A stretch of DNA of 64,000 nucleotides from DATEGZ01 sp035279905 (GCA_035279905.1 DATEGZ010000149.1:37495-101494), one strand, 5' to 3'. Shown: positions 51,941 through 61,333, numbered from the stretch's first letter. Numbers and translations: made by a program. Notes: a model not told the origin generated them from the sequence alone.

Positions 51941-54007
51941 ATGACGCTCAATCGACGAGAGTTCATTCAGTTGGCCGCATCCCTGGGGGCCGCGCTGGCC
52001 TGGGGCGGCCCGGCTCGAGCGTCAACCACCGGCTGGAATGAGCGGCGCGACTTTTATCCCGAGGGCGTCGCGTCCGGCGATCCCGATCCGACGAGCGTGA
52101 TCCTCTGGACTCGGCGGCCGTTCGAGTCTGGCGGCCGGCACGTGCTCACAGTGGAGGTGGCCGAAGATGAGGCGTTCCGCCGGGTCGTCGCCAAAGCGTC
52201 CGCGCCCGTCTCGGCGCAATCGGATTGGACGACGCGCGTGCTGGTCGGTCATCTCAAGCCTGCGCGCATCTACTGGTACCGCTTCACTGATCCAGAAGGG
52301 AACGGGAGCCGCGTCGGACGGACGATCACCGCGCCGCTCTCGAACGATCCACGACCGGTCAATTTCGCCTTCGTCAGCTGCCAGAGCGTCAATGAAGGCA
52401 AGCTCAACGGCTATCGCCGGATGATCTTCGAGGATGAGCGCGCGGCGCCAGCTGATCAACTCGGCTTCGTGCTCCACCTCGGTGATTTCATTTACGAGAT
52501 CGTCGAATATCCCGACGAGGTGCCGACACGCTACGACCGCACGATCTACGACGTCTGCCGGATTCCCGATGGCGGTCAAAGCGGAGTCGGCAAATTCCAT
52601 TACCCGCTGACGGTCGAGGGCTATCGCGTCGTCTACAAGGGCTACCTGGCCGATCCCGATCTGCAAGACGCGAGAGCGAGGTGGCCGTTCGTCGCCATCT
52701 GGGACAATCACGAATTCTCCTGGCAAGGCCGCCAGAGCATCCAGCAGGCCGGAGGCGATCCGCGACCGGGCCAGACGATCAAGGTCGCCGCCAACCAGGC
52801 ATGGTTCGAATACATTCCCGCGCGCGTGAAGCCGCCGAGCGGATCGCTCGACACGTTCGGCACGGTGGCGGTGAAAAATGTCCCGATTGAAAAGTGGGAC
52901 GACAGTGGCCTCGGGATCGAACCCAACAATCTGACGGCCATCAACAGCCTGATCGGCTATCGGACTTTTCGCTACGGCCGGCACCTCGATCTCCTGCTCA
53001 CCGACCAGCATAGCTTCTGTGGCGACGACCCGACCGATGCGGAGGGTGTTGGCAAGATTTACGATCCGGCGTTCAACGGGATGTTCTCTGAACCGGCGAT
53101 GATCGCGCTCGATGCCGGCCGCACGTTCAACGGCGGCAAACCGCCCGCCGAGCTCGGCTTTCGCGATGTCAGCATCCCGAATCCGCGAAAGGACTCGCCG
53201 CCGCGCACGATCCTCGGGACTCGTCAGAAGCAATGGTTCATGGACCAGCTCCGCCGGTCCGCGGCCACCTGGAAGATCTGGGGTAATTCGCAGGGTGCCC
53301 TCGACTTGCGCGCCGACCCGCAGAACCTTCCCGATGGACTGACGAAGCAGAAGTGGCCGGCCGACACCTTCGCGCAGATCGGCAGCGCCGACTGGGGCAG
53401 CGCCTACCACGAGCGTGGCGAGATCTACGACCTCGTCCGCGATTCGAAGATCACCGGATTCGCAATCGTGTCGGGCGACCGCCACAGTTTTTGGGCCGGC
53501 TATGCCGCCGCGCTACTGCCACCTGCCAGGTTCGAGCCGGTCGGGATCAGTTTCGTCGGCGCCTCGCTGGCCAGCCCCGGGGCGATGGAGGGGCTCGAGC
53601 ACAATCTTCGCAAGGATCATCCGCTCCGTGCGCTGTTCCTGGCCGATCGGCCAGCGGGTCCGCCCGACTGGACCTACAACATGCTCCTCAAGCACGGCGT
53701 CCGCTCGTGCCTTGAGTACGCGAAGAGTTTCGACCTGAAGCGCGCTCACGCCGTGTCCAATCCGAACCTTTCCCCGCACCTTGAATTCGTGGATATGGGC
53801 GGTCATGGCTATGCGACCGTGCGGCTCACCAGCGATGAAATGCGGACCGAGTTCGTGTGCATTCCGCGCCCGATCACGCGCAGCGACCGCCCCGATGGCG
53901 GTCCGCTTCGCTACCGGGTCGTGCACACGGCGTCGCTCTGGAAACCGGGCGAGCGGCCGGTGCTGCGCCAGCAAGTCATTGAGGGCGATCCTGGCCTGTC
54001 GATCTGA
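51941..54007 (+). CDS. phoD: PhoD-family alkaline phosphatase, Tat-exported
   Basis: The 688-aa phosphatase or phosphodiesterase carries a twin-arginine signal (LNRREFIQLAASLGAALAWG). The PhoD N-terminal domain is shown by GVASGDPDPTSVILWTRRPF, and metal motifs are HLGDFIYEI, FVAIWDNHEFSWQG, LLTDQHSFCG and IVSGDRHSFWAG. It releases phosphate from organic esters in the periplasm using calcium/iron in known relatives. It is longer than B. subtilis PhoD (about 580 aa) through extra loops and a C-terminal extension after HGYATVRLT. It is convergent with uraD. Confidence 0.9.
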   Translation: MTLNRREFIQLAASLGAALAWGGPARASTTGWNERRDFYPEGVASGDPDPTSVILWTRRPFESGGRHVLTVEVAEDEAFRRVVAKASAPVSAQSDWTTRVLVGHLKPARIYWYRFTDPEGNGSRVGRTITAPLSNDPRPVNFAFVSCQSVNEGKLNGYRRMIFEDERAAPADQLGFVLHLGDFIYEIVEYPDEVPTRYDRTIYDVCRIPDGGQSGVGKFHYPLTVEGYRVVYKGYLADPDLQDARARWPFVAIWDNHEFSWQGRQSIQQAGGDPRPGQTIKVAANQAWFEYIPARVKPPSGSLDTFGTVAVKNVPIEKWDDSGLGIEPNNLTAINSLIGYRTFRYGRHLDLLLTDQHSFCGDDPTDAEGVGKIYDPAFNGMFSEPAMIALDAGRTFNGGKPPAELGFRDVSIPNPRKDSPPRTILGTRQKQWFMDQLRRSAATWKIWGNSQGALDLRADPQNLPDGLTKQKWPADTFAQIGSADWGSAYHERGEIYDLVRDSKITGFAIVSGDRHSFWAGYAAALLPPARFEPVGISFVGASLASPGAMEGLEHNLRKDHPLRALFLADRPAGPPDWTYNMLLKHGVRSCLEYAKSFDLKRAHAVSNPNLSPHLEFVDMGGHGYATVRLTSDEMRTEFVCIPRPITRSDRPDGGPLRYRVVHTASLWKPGERPVLRQQVIEGDPGLSI

Positions 54008-54016
54008 GATCGATGA

Positions 54017-54126
54017 AAATGACCCCTGGGGTCGTTTCGGGCGACTCGGGAAACTCGAGTTTCCAAAACACCAAAAACGGAAACTCGAGTTTCCGTTCAG
54101 GTCCGAAACGACCCCAGAGGTCGTTT
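54017..54126. repeat. Nested inverted repeat with two 16-bp palindromes
   Basis: The outer arms GACCCCTGGGGTCGTTTCGG (54021-54040) and 54103-54122 are complementary at 19 of 20 bases, flanked by AAAT and GTTT. Inside are two identical perfect palindromes GGAAACTCGAGTTTCC (54049-54064 and 54079-54094). The outer arm is itself palindromic (GACCCCTGGGGTC). The element fills the gap between convergent phoD and uraD and touches the uraD stop. Confidence 0.92.
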
Positions 54127-54625
54127 ATGATGCCGTCAAACGAAGAGCCGTGATCCTGGCTTGCTCTTCGGCGGCCACTCGAATCTCGTCGGCTGGGTCG
54201 TTTGTGAGCCGTTGGCGAAGCAACGCGAGCATCTCGGCCGCGCTTTTGCCCGTGGCGCAGACGATGAAGATGTAGCCGAATCTGGCCTTGTACTCTTGAT
54301 TGCCGGAGGCGAGCGCACCGAGCACGTCTCCGTGCGCGCCGTCGACACCAGCCTGTTCCCGTGCAGACAGATGATGGCTTTCGGGAAACCGGCGCCGGAG
54401 CGCCTCCCGGTCGCCGATCTTCGGATGGTGGCTGAACGCCTCTTTCCAATCTGTTTCGTCCAGCGCACGCCACACGTCGCGAGCCGCCGACAACGCGGTC
54501 TCGCGGCTCGCGAACGGCCGGCGGCGCATCATCTCCTCGACCCAGCGCTCCGATCCGCAGCAAGAGCGCAGGAGGCGGCGTGCGTCCTCCGGCTGTGCGG
54601 CGTCAATCGCCTGCCACTGTTCCAT
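54125..54625 (-). CDS. uraD: OHCU decarboxylase
   Basis: The enzyme decarboxylates 2-oxo-4-hydroxy-4-carboxy-5-ureidoimidazoline to (S)-allantoin, the third step from urate. The 166-aa protein has the catalytic His in EAFSHHPKIGDREALR, plus SAREQAGVDGAHGDVLGALASGNQEYKARFGYIFIVCATGKSA-type core (here split as EQAGVDGA, NQEYKARFGYIFIVCATG) and a helical tail with the family Arg (DPADEIRVAAEEQARI). The ATG at 54625 overlaps the allantoicase 3' end by 23 bp, so translation is probably coupled. Confidence 0.93.
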   Translation of the reverse strand: MEQWQAIDAAQPEDARRLLRSCCGSERWVEEMMRRRPFASRETALSAARDVWRALDETDWKEAFSHHPKIGDREALRRRFPESHHLSAREQAGVDGAHGDVLGALASGNQEYKARFGYIFIVCATGKSAAEMLALLRQRLTNDPADEIRVAAEEQARITALRLTAS

Positions 54626-55658
54626 AGACGCGAAGCCGGCTGACGCCGCCGTCAGGAAAGATGTTCAGTCGAACGTGCGAGACCGCGCTCAGGCGGTTGA
54701 GTGTCTTGCTGAACACGTGGCGATGATTGGGCTGCAACTTGACCCGCGGCAGAAGTTCCTTCCAAGAGGACGATGCCAGCTGGTCGACCCGGGCGTCACC
54801 CGCGAGCACACCTTCGAGCGACGCGCTCTCGGGATAGTTGCCCTTGAAGTGATTCGTATCGATCTCGATCTTCGAGATCACGCCGGCCGTTCCCAGCCGG
54901 ACGATCGCCCAGTCATATCCCGGACCGCGCCGGCGGCGCGTTTCCCATCCGTCCGCCATGTTCTGTGCGCGGCCGGGCATGATCATGTTGTCCTTCGCGC
55001 CGAAGTGCATGTCGCTCGCGAGGAGGACGAGGCCGCCGTTGGTGATGGCCGCGAGATCGACTGTCTGCTTGCGTCGCGCGATGGCCTTCCAGTCGACGGA
55101 CGCGTCGCCGTGCACGCGGAGCCGCGCCACGCCGCCATCCGGAAAGATGTTCAGCCGCACGTGCGTCCACGGGCGGTCGTTGTCGATCGAAAAGATGTTC
55201 TCGGCATTGCCGCGAAGCTCCGTTCGCTGAAGCAGCGGCGTCCACGGGGCGCCCTCCGCCGCGCACACGGCGGCCGACAACGTGCGGCCGCTGTCGATCG
55301 CGTCGATGGAGCAGTGCGACGGATAGTTGCCCGTGAAGAAACTCGTGTCGACGTTGACGCCGCGGATCACCCCGCGCATGCCCAGGGCGACCACGCACCA
55401 GTCGTGGCCGGGCGTGCGGCGCCGGCGCGATTCCCAGCCGTCCATCCATTTGCCGCGCGCGGTGAACTTGTCCGGGATGAAGATCGCGCGCCCGGGCTTC
55501 ACCAGATTCGATCGGGGCGCGAAGAACTCGTCGTTCGTCGCGACCGCCCGGCCCCCGACTCGTGCCGAGGCGAGATCCGCCAGGGCGGTCAGGGACGCGA
55601 TGCTATGATCGCCGCCCACTGGATCGTGTCCTTTCTGCATAGACCGGGATTCCATCAT
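54603..55658 (-). CDS. alc: Allantoicase
   Basis: The product hydrolyses allantoate to ureidoglycolate and urea. The 351-aa chain has two homologous halves, each with the allantoicase signature: GKWMDGWESRRRRTPGHDWCVVALG and MADGWETRRRRGPGYDWAIVRLG flank-type motifs, and paired FFTGNYPSHCSIDA / HFKGNYPESASLEG. NDEFFAPRSNLVKPGRAIF is the usual opening. ATG 55658 overlaps the uox ATG on the other strand as CATG; an in-frame ATG at 55640 is an alternative start. uraD is coupled downstream. Confidence 0.92.
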   Translation of the reverse strand: MMESRSMQKGHDPVGGDHSIASLTALADLASARVGGRAVATNDEFFAPRSNLVKPGRAIFIPDKFTARGKWMDGWESRRRRTPGHDWCVVALGMRGVIRGVNVDTSFFTGNYPSHCSIDAIDSGRTLSAAVCAAEGAPWTPLLQRTELRGNAENIFSIDNDRPWTHVRLNIFPDGGVARLRVHGDASVDWKAIARRKQTVDLAAITNGGLVLLASDMHFGAKDNMIMPGRAQNMADGWETRRRRGPGYDWAIVRLGTAGVISKIEIDTNHFKGNYPESASLEGVLAGDARVDQLASSSWKELLPRVKLQPNHRHVFSKTLNRLSAVSHVRLNIFPDGGVSRLRVYGTVAGD

Positions 55659-56490
55659 GCTCGCTGAGACAGCCTACGGTAAATCGAATGTCAGGCTCGT
55701 CAAGTTATCGCGCCGCGGCGATCGTCACGACCTGAAGGATCTGACCATCGCGATCCGGTTCGAGGGCGATTACGACCAATCCTATACGGACGGCGACAAC
55801 AGCGGCGTGCTGCCGACCGACACGATGAAGAATACCGTCTACGCGCTGGCCGCGCGGGAAGCCGTTGACGAGCCAGAGGCTTTCGGACTGACGCTGGCGC
55901 GTCATTTCCTCGGACGGAATCCGCGCCTCGCTCGCGTCCGCGTCGACCTGACCGAGCATCCGTGGGGCCGGATTGTCGTCGGCAATCGTGAGCACGGCCA
56001 GGCATTCGTCCGCCAGGGCGGCGAATCGCGGACGGCGACGGTTCACGGTGATCGGACGAAGCTCACCGTTGCCGCAGGCATCACCGATCTCGTCGTCTTG
56101 AAGTCGTCGCAGTCGGCGTTTGCCGGCTTCCTGCGGGATGAGTACACGACGCTCGCGGAGACGGAGGATCGACTGCTCGCGACGTCGCTGTCGGCGACCT
56201 GGTGGTATCGCGACCTCGATGTCGAGTTCGGCCAGGCCTGGCGCGCGGTGCGGCAAACGCTGCTCGAGACCTTTGCCGAGCACGACAGCAAATCGGTGCA
56301 ACACACGCTTCACGCGATGGGGCAGGCGGTGCTGGACAGCATTGCCGATGTGACGTCTATTCGGCTCGTGATGCCCAATAAGCACCATCTGCCGTTCGAC
56401 CTCACGCGCGTTGGGCTTCAGAATCGAAACGAGATCTTCGTACCCGCCGACGAACCGTTCGGGCTGATCGAGGCCACCCTGGTTCGCTGA
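55657..56490 (+). CDS. uox: Urate oxidase (uricase), cofactor-free
   Basis: The enzyme oxidises urate to 5-hydroxyisourate with oxygen. The 277-aa protein has the catalytic Lys in AETAYGKSNVRLVKL, the Thr in LPTDTMKNTVYALA, the second tunnel-fold half with VLKSSQSAFAGFLRDEYTTL, and the His in MPNKHHLPFDL, which complete the Thr-Lys-His set. A TATGAT box lies at 55604-55609 inside the divergent alc gene. allB follows after 11 bp. No ribosome binding site is seen before the ATG. Confidence 0.93.
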   Translation: MLAETAYGKSNVRLVKLSRRGDRHDLKDLTIAIRFEGDYDQSYTDGDNSGVLPTDTMKNTVYALAAREAVDEPEAFGLTLARHFLGRNPRLARVRVDLTEHPWGRIVVGNREHGQAFVRQGGESRTATVHGDRTKLTVAAGITDLVVLKSSQSAFAGFLRDEYTTLAETEDRLLATSLSATWWYRDLDVEFGQAWRAVRQTLLETFAEHDSKSVQHTLHAMGQAVLDSIADVTSIRLVMPNKHHLPFDLTRVGLQNRNEIFVPADEPFGLIEATLVR

Positions 56491-56501
56491 GGCTCACGAC
56501 G

Positions 56502-57845
56502 ATGGACTCTCTCATCGTTCGAAGCGAGCGGGTCGTCTCTCCGGACGGCGTACGTCCGGCCTCCGTGCACATCGCCGACGGCCGGATCGCCGCGATCGCC
56601 GCGTACGCCGACGTACCGAGTGGCGTGCGGCTGCTGGATGCCGGTCCGCACATGCTGCTCCCCGGGCTCGTGGACACACACGTCCACATCAACGATCCCG
56701 GCAGGGAAGAGTGGGAGGGATTCGAGCACGCGACGAAGTCCGCCGCGGCTGGCGGCGTGACCACGCTCGTCGACATGCCGTTGAACAGCATTCCGCCGAC
56801 GACAGACGTGCGAGCGCTCGAGGCGAAGCGCGCGGCCGCAAACGGTCGCTGTCATGTCGACGTCGGCTTCTGGGGCGGCGTGGTGCCAGGCAACGTCGAC
56901 TCACTGGAGCCGCTCGCGCGAGCCGGTGTCCTGGGCTTCAAGTGCTTTCTCTGTCCGTCGGGCGTCGACGAGTTCGAGCACGTGAGCGAGAAGGATCTCC
57001 GTGCGGCGCTTCCTGTGCTCTCGAGGCTCCGCCTTCCGCTGCTTGCGCATTCCGAGTTGCCGGCGCTCTTGAACGGACGCGCGGCAGGCGATCCAAGGCG
57101 CTACGCGACCTGGCTCGAGAGCCGGCCGCCAGCAAGCGAGCACGCCGCGATCGATCTCCTCGTGAGGCTCGCCCGGGAGTACGACGCCGCCGTTCACATC
57201 GTCCATCTCGCATCAAGTGACGCGCTGTCGTCGCTCCAGGCGGCACGGACGGCCGGCGCGAGGGTGACGACTGAAACCTGCCCGCACTACCTGACGTTTG
57301 CTGCCGAGGACATCCCGGACGGCGCGACCGCGTTCAAATGTGCTCCGCCGATTCGCTCGCGAGCGCATCGCGAAGGCTTGTGGCGGGGACTCGCGGATGG
57401 GGTCATCGATCTCGTCGCCACGGATCATTCACCCGCGCCGCCATCCCTGAAACGCCTCGACAGCGGTGATTTCGTGCAGGCATGGGGCGGGATTGCGTCG
57501 CTGCAGATTGGGCTGTCAGCCGTCTGGACGGGGGCGTCCGCGCGTGGGTTCTCGATAGAGGACGTCGTTCGCTGGATGTGTCGAACGCCCGCACGGCTTG
57601 CCGGTCTGGAGGCGCGCAAGGGTGCCATCGCACCCGGGAAAGACGCCGATCTCGTCGTCTGGGATCCGGAAGCGGAATCGATCGTCGATCCGGCGGCGCT
57701 CTACCATCGTCATTCCGTCACGCCCTACGCGGGTCTCCGTTTGCGAGGGCGCGTGGTCACCACGCTCGTGCGTGGCGAAACGGTGCTGCGGGAAGGACGG
57801 TTCGCGCCTGGGCCGCTCGGGCAGGCGCTTCGGAGGATCCACTGA
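56502..57845 (+). CDS. allB: Allantoinase
   Basis: The enzyme opens the allantoin ring to give allantoate. The 447-aa amidohydrolase has the first metal motif LVDTHVHINDPGREEWEG, the carbamylated-lysine region GVLGFKCFLCPSG, the His motifs LLAHSELPAL and AVHIVHLASSDAL, and the final Asp in LVATDHSPAPPS. The DPGREEWEGF stretch is more like allantoinase than dihydroorotase. It lies between uox and HIU hydrolase on the same strand. Confidence 0.9.
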   Translation: MDSLIVRSERVVSPDGVRPASVHIADGRIAAIAAYADVPSGVRLLDAGPHMLLPGLVDTHVHINDPGREEWEGFEHATKSAAAGGVTTLVDMPLNSIPPTTDVRALEAKRAAANGRCHVDVGFWGGVVPGNVDSLEPLARAGVLGFKCFLCPSGVDEFEHVSEKDLRAALPVLSRLRLPLLAHSELPALLNGRAAGDPRRYATWLESRPPASEHAAIDLLVRLAREYDAAVHIVHLASSDALSSLQAARTAGARVTTETCPHYLTFAAEDIPDGATAFKCAPPIRSRAHREGLWRGLADGVIDLVATDHSPAPPSLKRLDSGDFVQAWGGIASLQIGLSAVWTGASARGFSIEDVVRWMCRTPARLAGLEARKGAIAPGKDADLVVWDPEAESIVDPAALYHRHSVTPYAGLRLRGRVVTTLVRGETVLREGRFAPGPLGQALRRIH

Positions 57846-57871
57846 ATGTCGACGCTGTACAATTGCCCCGC

Positions 57872-58216
57872 TTGAGCGCGATCACGACTCACGTTCTCGA
57901 CACCTCTCTCGGGCGACCTGCCGCGGGCGTCAGCGTCGTGCTGGATCGTGGTGGGGACGCCGGTCAGTGGCAGCTCGTGGGTCGCGGGCAGACCGACGCG
58001 GACGGACGCCTACGGACGCTGATGCCAGCCGACGCGCCGCTCACTCCCGGACCGTACAGGCTCGTGTTCGACACGGGAAAGTATTTCGAGCTGCGCGGGA
58101 TTCGTCCGTTCCACCCGTCGATCGTCATCCTCTTCGAGGTTGTGGCGGGCGAGGCGCACTATCACGTCCCACTCCTGATCAGCGCATTCGGCTACACGAC
58201 CTATCGCGGGTCATAG
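57872..58216 (+). CDS. 5-Hydroxyisourate hydrolase (transthyretin-like)
   Basis: The enzyme hydrolyses 5-hydroxyisourate to OHCU, the substrate of UraD. The 114-aa protein carries the N-terminal ITTHVLDTSLGRPAAGVSV with the active His, the Arg in ELRGIRPFHPSI, the His in YHVPLLISAFGYTTYRGS and the terminal YRGS, which is the family seal. TTG at 57872 is used because the frame begins just before the His motif and a TACAAT box ends 8 nt before it. A TTG at 57863 is also in frame. A nine-codon ATG frame ends by overlapping this TTG. Confidence 0.9.
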   Translation: MSAITTHVLDTSLGRPAAGVSVVLDRGGDAGQWQLVGRGQTDADGRLRTLMPADAPLTPGPYRLVFDTGKYFELRGIRPFHPSIVILFEVVAGEAHYHVPLLISAFGYTTYRGS

Positions 58217-58221
58217 CGTCA

Positions 58222-61197
58222 TCAATCGATCCGGCCGAGATACTTGTCGAGCCACCCGAGGACGACTTTGACGAGGTCCGGCCGCGCCTCGGTCACGTCG
58301 TGCGGCGTCTCAAACACGACGTGCTGTTTGTCGGCCGGCGGCGCGCCAAGCATGCGGAAGAGCGGATCCTGCGACTGTTCGACTGAGAACACGAAATCCT
58401 GTTTCCCATTGACCATGAGCACCGGCGCCCTGAGTCGCGGCGCGAAATCGGCCTGGTCACCGCCCGCATGTGGCGTGTCCAGAAAGAAGCCGCCATCGAG
58501 GAGGATCACGGCCTTGAGTCGGCTCTGGGAGACGGTCGTGAAAATGACGCCCTCGGCTGAGCCCATGCTCACGCCGAGGTACGCGGTCTGACCCTTGGCG
58601 ATGTCGGGGCGAGCGTCGAGATAATCCAGCGAGCGACCGAGGTCCTTCGAGCGCTTGGTCAGATACTCGATCGTCTGTCCGGCGCCGACGAACGGTCTCT
58701 TGGCTTGCCGCTCGTACATGCCATACAAAACCGGATACAGCACGGCCCGGCCGCTCTGGACGATGTAGTCGAAGAACTTGATGTCGCCCAGGGTGCTGCT
58801 GTCGTGCAGGTTCAGGATCCGCGCGCTCGGCGAGAACACCACCGTCTGATAGGGCGGCCGGACGTGCTTCGGCACGAAGAGGTACGCCGCCATGCGATCG
58901 GCGTCGTACGCGGCGTTGAACGTGATCTTCTCCTCGCGCCAATCGTCCGTCTCGGCGACGACGCCTTCTTCCTTGGCCTCGAGCGGCGTCCTGTCGTACG
59001 CATACATCGCGAGGTACGCGCGAAAGACGTCGTCGGAAACGGGGGTGTACCTCGAAAAATCTCGAGTGAGATGCTTGACTGGCGCGAGCACGGCGGCTGA
59101 CAACGGCGCGGTGTTGCGCACGCAGCGCAGTCCATTTTCCGGCGAGCGATCGAATGGGGAGAGGGCCTCCGGGTCGCCGAACATGTACGTCTGAGAGTGC
59201 CACGCGCCGCCAAGGATGAATTTCGTTCCCGTTCCCGTGTCGGTCAGCGCCCACTCCCGCACGTTTCCCGCCATGTCGTAGGTGCCGTAGGGACCGAGTC
59301 CAGGGAAAGATCCGACGGGCGCGACCTGCGACTTCGAGATGTTGCTGTCCTGGACGACGTCCATGCTGCCGCCTCGTCTTGGGATCGCGGCCGGGTACCA
59401 CTGGGCGAGGGCCGGGAGGCTCTTCCCAACGAACGCCGCGTACGCGGACGCTTCATGCCAACTCAGGCCAGAAACCGGATAGTCGTCCTGCCCGGCAGCG
59501 TAGTGACCGCCTTGCCACGTCGACGGTCCCGGCCGCCCAGTGCTGTCGCGAAAGAGCGCCATCGCGTCTTCCCACGTCATCTCGCGCCCGTCGCGCATGA
59601 ATGCCGTCGTCCAGTACTCGCGCTTCTGATAAGCGCCGGCGTCGACGAACTTCTGATACTCGCGGTTCGTGACCTCGTTGCGATCGATGTAGTACGCCGC
59701 AAGCGGAAAGGGACCAACCATGCCGATGAACCCGATGATCCCTCCCCAGGTGCCTGCGTCCACCAGCGACATCCCGGCGGGCGCCGCCATCTGCTTGTCC
59801 AGATCGAAGTTCATCGTCGCCGTCGTTTCCGGAGCGGAGACGTACTCGCCAACGCCAGGCTTCGACACGCGCCATCGAAAATGGCCGGCGGCGATATTGA
59901 TGCCGGTCAAGGGCGTGGCGCCCAGTCGGTACCACGCGCTCGTCGGCGAAAGGTAGTCCTTGATTTCGACCGTCGCGCCGGAAGGCGATGACGTGATCGA
60001 GACGACCTGCGAATCCTGCGCCGCGAGCTGGGCGAGGCGAGCGTCGCCGGGCAGGTACCGTTCAGCTTGTTTGAGGAGGAAAAACGCCTCCAGCGCTTTC
60101 CGTTCTTTCTGGAGCTCCGCGATCCGGGGGATGGCTTGTTCGCGAGCCCACACACGCCCGGTCCACTGGTGATAAAACCAGGCCCCGGCGCCAACCAGTC
60201 CGACGAGAAGGATTGCCGCCGGAATCGCGTAGGGCAGTGGTAGCCGCAGCTCGCGCGCTGGAGCCGGCGCGGGCGGTGCGCTCAACCGCTGGAGAACGCT
60301 CGACAGGTCGCTGGCCATCTCGACCGCCGACTGATAACGACGTGTCCGATCCTTTTCGAGCGCGCGGGTCACGATGCGCGCCAGATCCTCTGGGACGTCG
60401 GGCCGTAACTCTCGCACCGGCGTGGGCGTCGCTTCGGTGATCGCCCGAAACAGCGACAGGGCGTTGCCGTCGAACGGCGGCCGACCCGCGAGCGACTCGT
60501 ACAGCACCGCGCCAAGACTCCACACGTCGGTGCGCGCGTCCACGGCGGCGCCGCCGGCCTGCTCCGGGGACATATAGAGCGGTGTGCCGATGATGCCCTT
60601 CGTTCCGGACAACGTCTCGGCGTGGGCGATGTCCGTCACGGAGGCGAGCTTGGCGAGTCCGAAGTCGAGCACCTTCGCCTGACCCTTCGGCGTGAGGATG
60701 ATGTTTGCCGGCTTCAGATCGCGGTGAACGATCCCGCGGTCGTGCGCTTCCTGCAGCGCCGTGGCCGCCTGCACGCCGAGGGACGCCGCGTCGACCACGG
60801 CGATCGGGCCGGACTTGAGCCGCTGGGCGAGCGACTGACCAGGCACGTACTCCATGACCAGGTAGTCGGCGCCGCTCGATTCGCCGACATCGTAGACCGC
60901 CGCGATGTTCTGGTGGTTCACCTTGGCGAGCGCGAGCGCTTCCTGGCGAAAGCGCTTGCGAGCCGACTCATTGGTGATGGCCTGCGGAGGCAGAAACTTG
61001 ATCGCGACGTCCCGCTCCAGCCTGGCGTCGCGCGCTTGGTAGACGACGCCCATGCCGCCCGCGCCGAGCAGCGAGACGATCTGGTAGGGGCCGAGGGTCG
61101 TCCCGACGGACGGGGTCTTGAATGTTCTGAAGGAGGCAGCCTCAGTGGGCGCGTCCGGTCCGGTGTCGTGAAGGTCTTGCCCACGTTCCGATGTCAC
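58222..61197 (-). CDS. Ser/Thr protein kinase fused to FGE-like and alpha/beta-hydrolase domains
   Basis: The 991-aa protein joins three domains. The kinase (residues about 36-300) has GAGGMGVVY, the Lys in VAIKFL, HRDLKPANI, DFGLAKL and SPEQAGG. A membrane span (IPAAILLVGLVGAGAWF) is followed by a PEGA-like strand module (SSPSGATVEIKDY) and a formylglycine-enzyme/SUMF1-like domain (EVTNREYQKFVDAGAYQ, YPVSGLSWHEASAYAAFVG, GTYDMAGNVREWALT). The C-terminus has the hydrolase nucleophile GVSMGSAEG, the acid in MVNGKQDFVFS and the His in TPHDVTEA. GTG at 61197 is chosen because upstream codons have low GC at third positions; a longer frame reaches 61266. Confidence 0.88.
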   Translation of the reverse strand: MTSERGQDLHDTGPDAPTEAASFRTFKTPSVGTTLGPYQIVSLLGAGGMGVVYQARDARLERDVAIKFLPPQAITNESARKRFRQEALALAKVNHQNIAAVYDVGESSGADYLVMEYVPGQSLAQRLKSGPIAVVDAASLGVQAATALQEAHDRGIVHRDLKPANIILTPKGQAKVLDFGLAKLASVTDIAHAETLSGTKGIIGTPLYMSPEQAGGAAVDARTDVWSLGAVLYESLAGRPPFDGNALSLFRAITEATPTPVRELRPDVPEDLARIVTRALEKDRTRRYQSAVEMASDLSSVLQRLSAPPAPAPARELRLPLPYAIPAAILLVGLVGAGAWFYHQWTGRVWAREQAIPRIAELQKERKALEAFFLLKQAERYLPGDARLAQLAAQDSQVVSITSSPSGATVEIKDYLSPTSAWYRLGATPLTGINIAAGHFRWRVSKPGVGEYVSAPETTATMNFDLDKQMAAPAGMSLVDAGTWGGIIGFIGMVGPFPLAAYYIDRNEVTNREYQKFVDAGAYQKREYWTTAFMRDGREMTWEDAMALFRDSTGRPGPSTWQGGHYAAGQDDYPVSGLSWHEASAYAAFVGKSLPALAQWYPAAIPRRGGSMDVVQDSNISKSQVAPVGSFPGLGPYGTYDMAGNVREWALTDTGTGTKFILGGAWHSQTYMFGDPEALSPFDRSPENGLRCVRNTAPLSAAVLAPVKHLTRDFSRYTPVSDDVFRAYLAMYAYDRTPLEAKEEGVVAETDDWREEKITFNAAYDADRMAAYLFVPKHVRPPYQTVVFSPSARILNLHDSSTLGDIKFFDYIVQSGRAVLYPVLYGMYERQAKRPFVGAGQTIEYLTKRSKDLGRSLDYLDARPDIAKGQTAYLGVSMGSAEGVIFTTVSQSRLKAVILLDGGFFLDTPHAGGDQADFAPRLRAPVLMVNGKQDFVFSVEQSQDPLFRMLGAPPADKQHVVFETPHDVTEARPDLVKVVLGWLDKYLGRID

Positions 61198-61333
61198 GGG
61201 TCCACGTCCTCGCTCTGGACTGGCTTCTCTCGATCTGGCGCCCTGAGTGTGGGCGGATCTTCTCACAACTTGTCGCCGCTAAGCGACTCGGCCCACCGCC
61301 TTCGCGACCTTGCGCTAGACTGCGCGAATCCAT

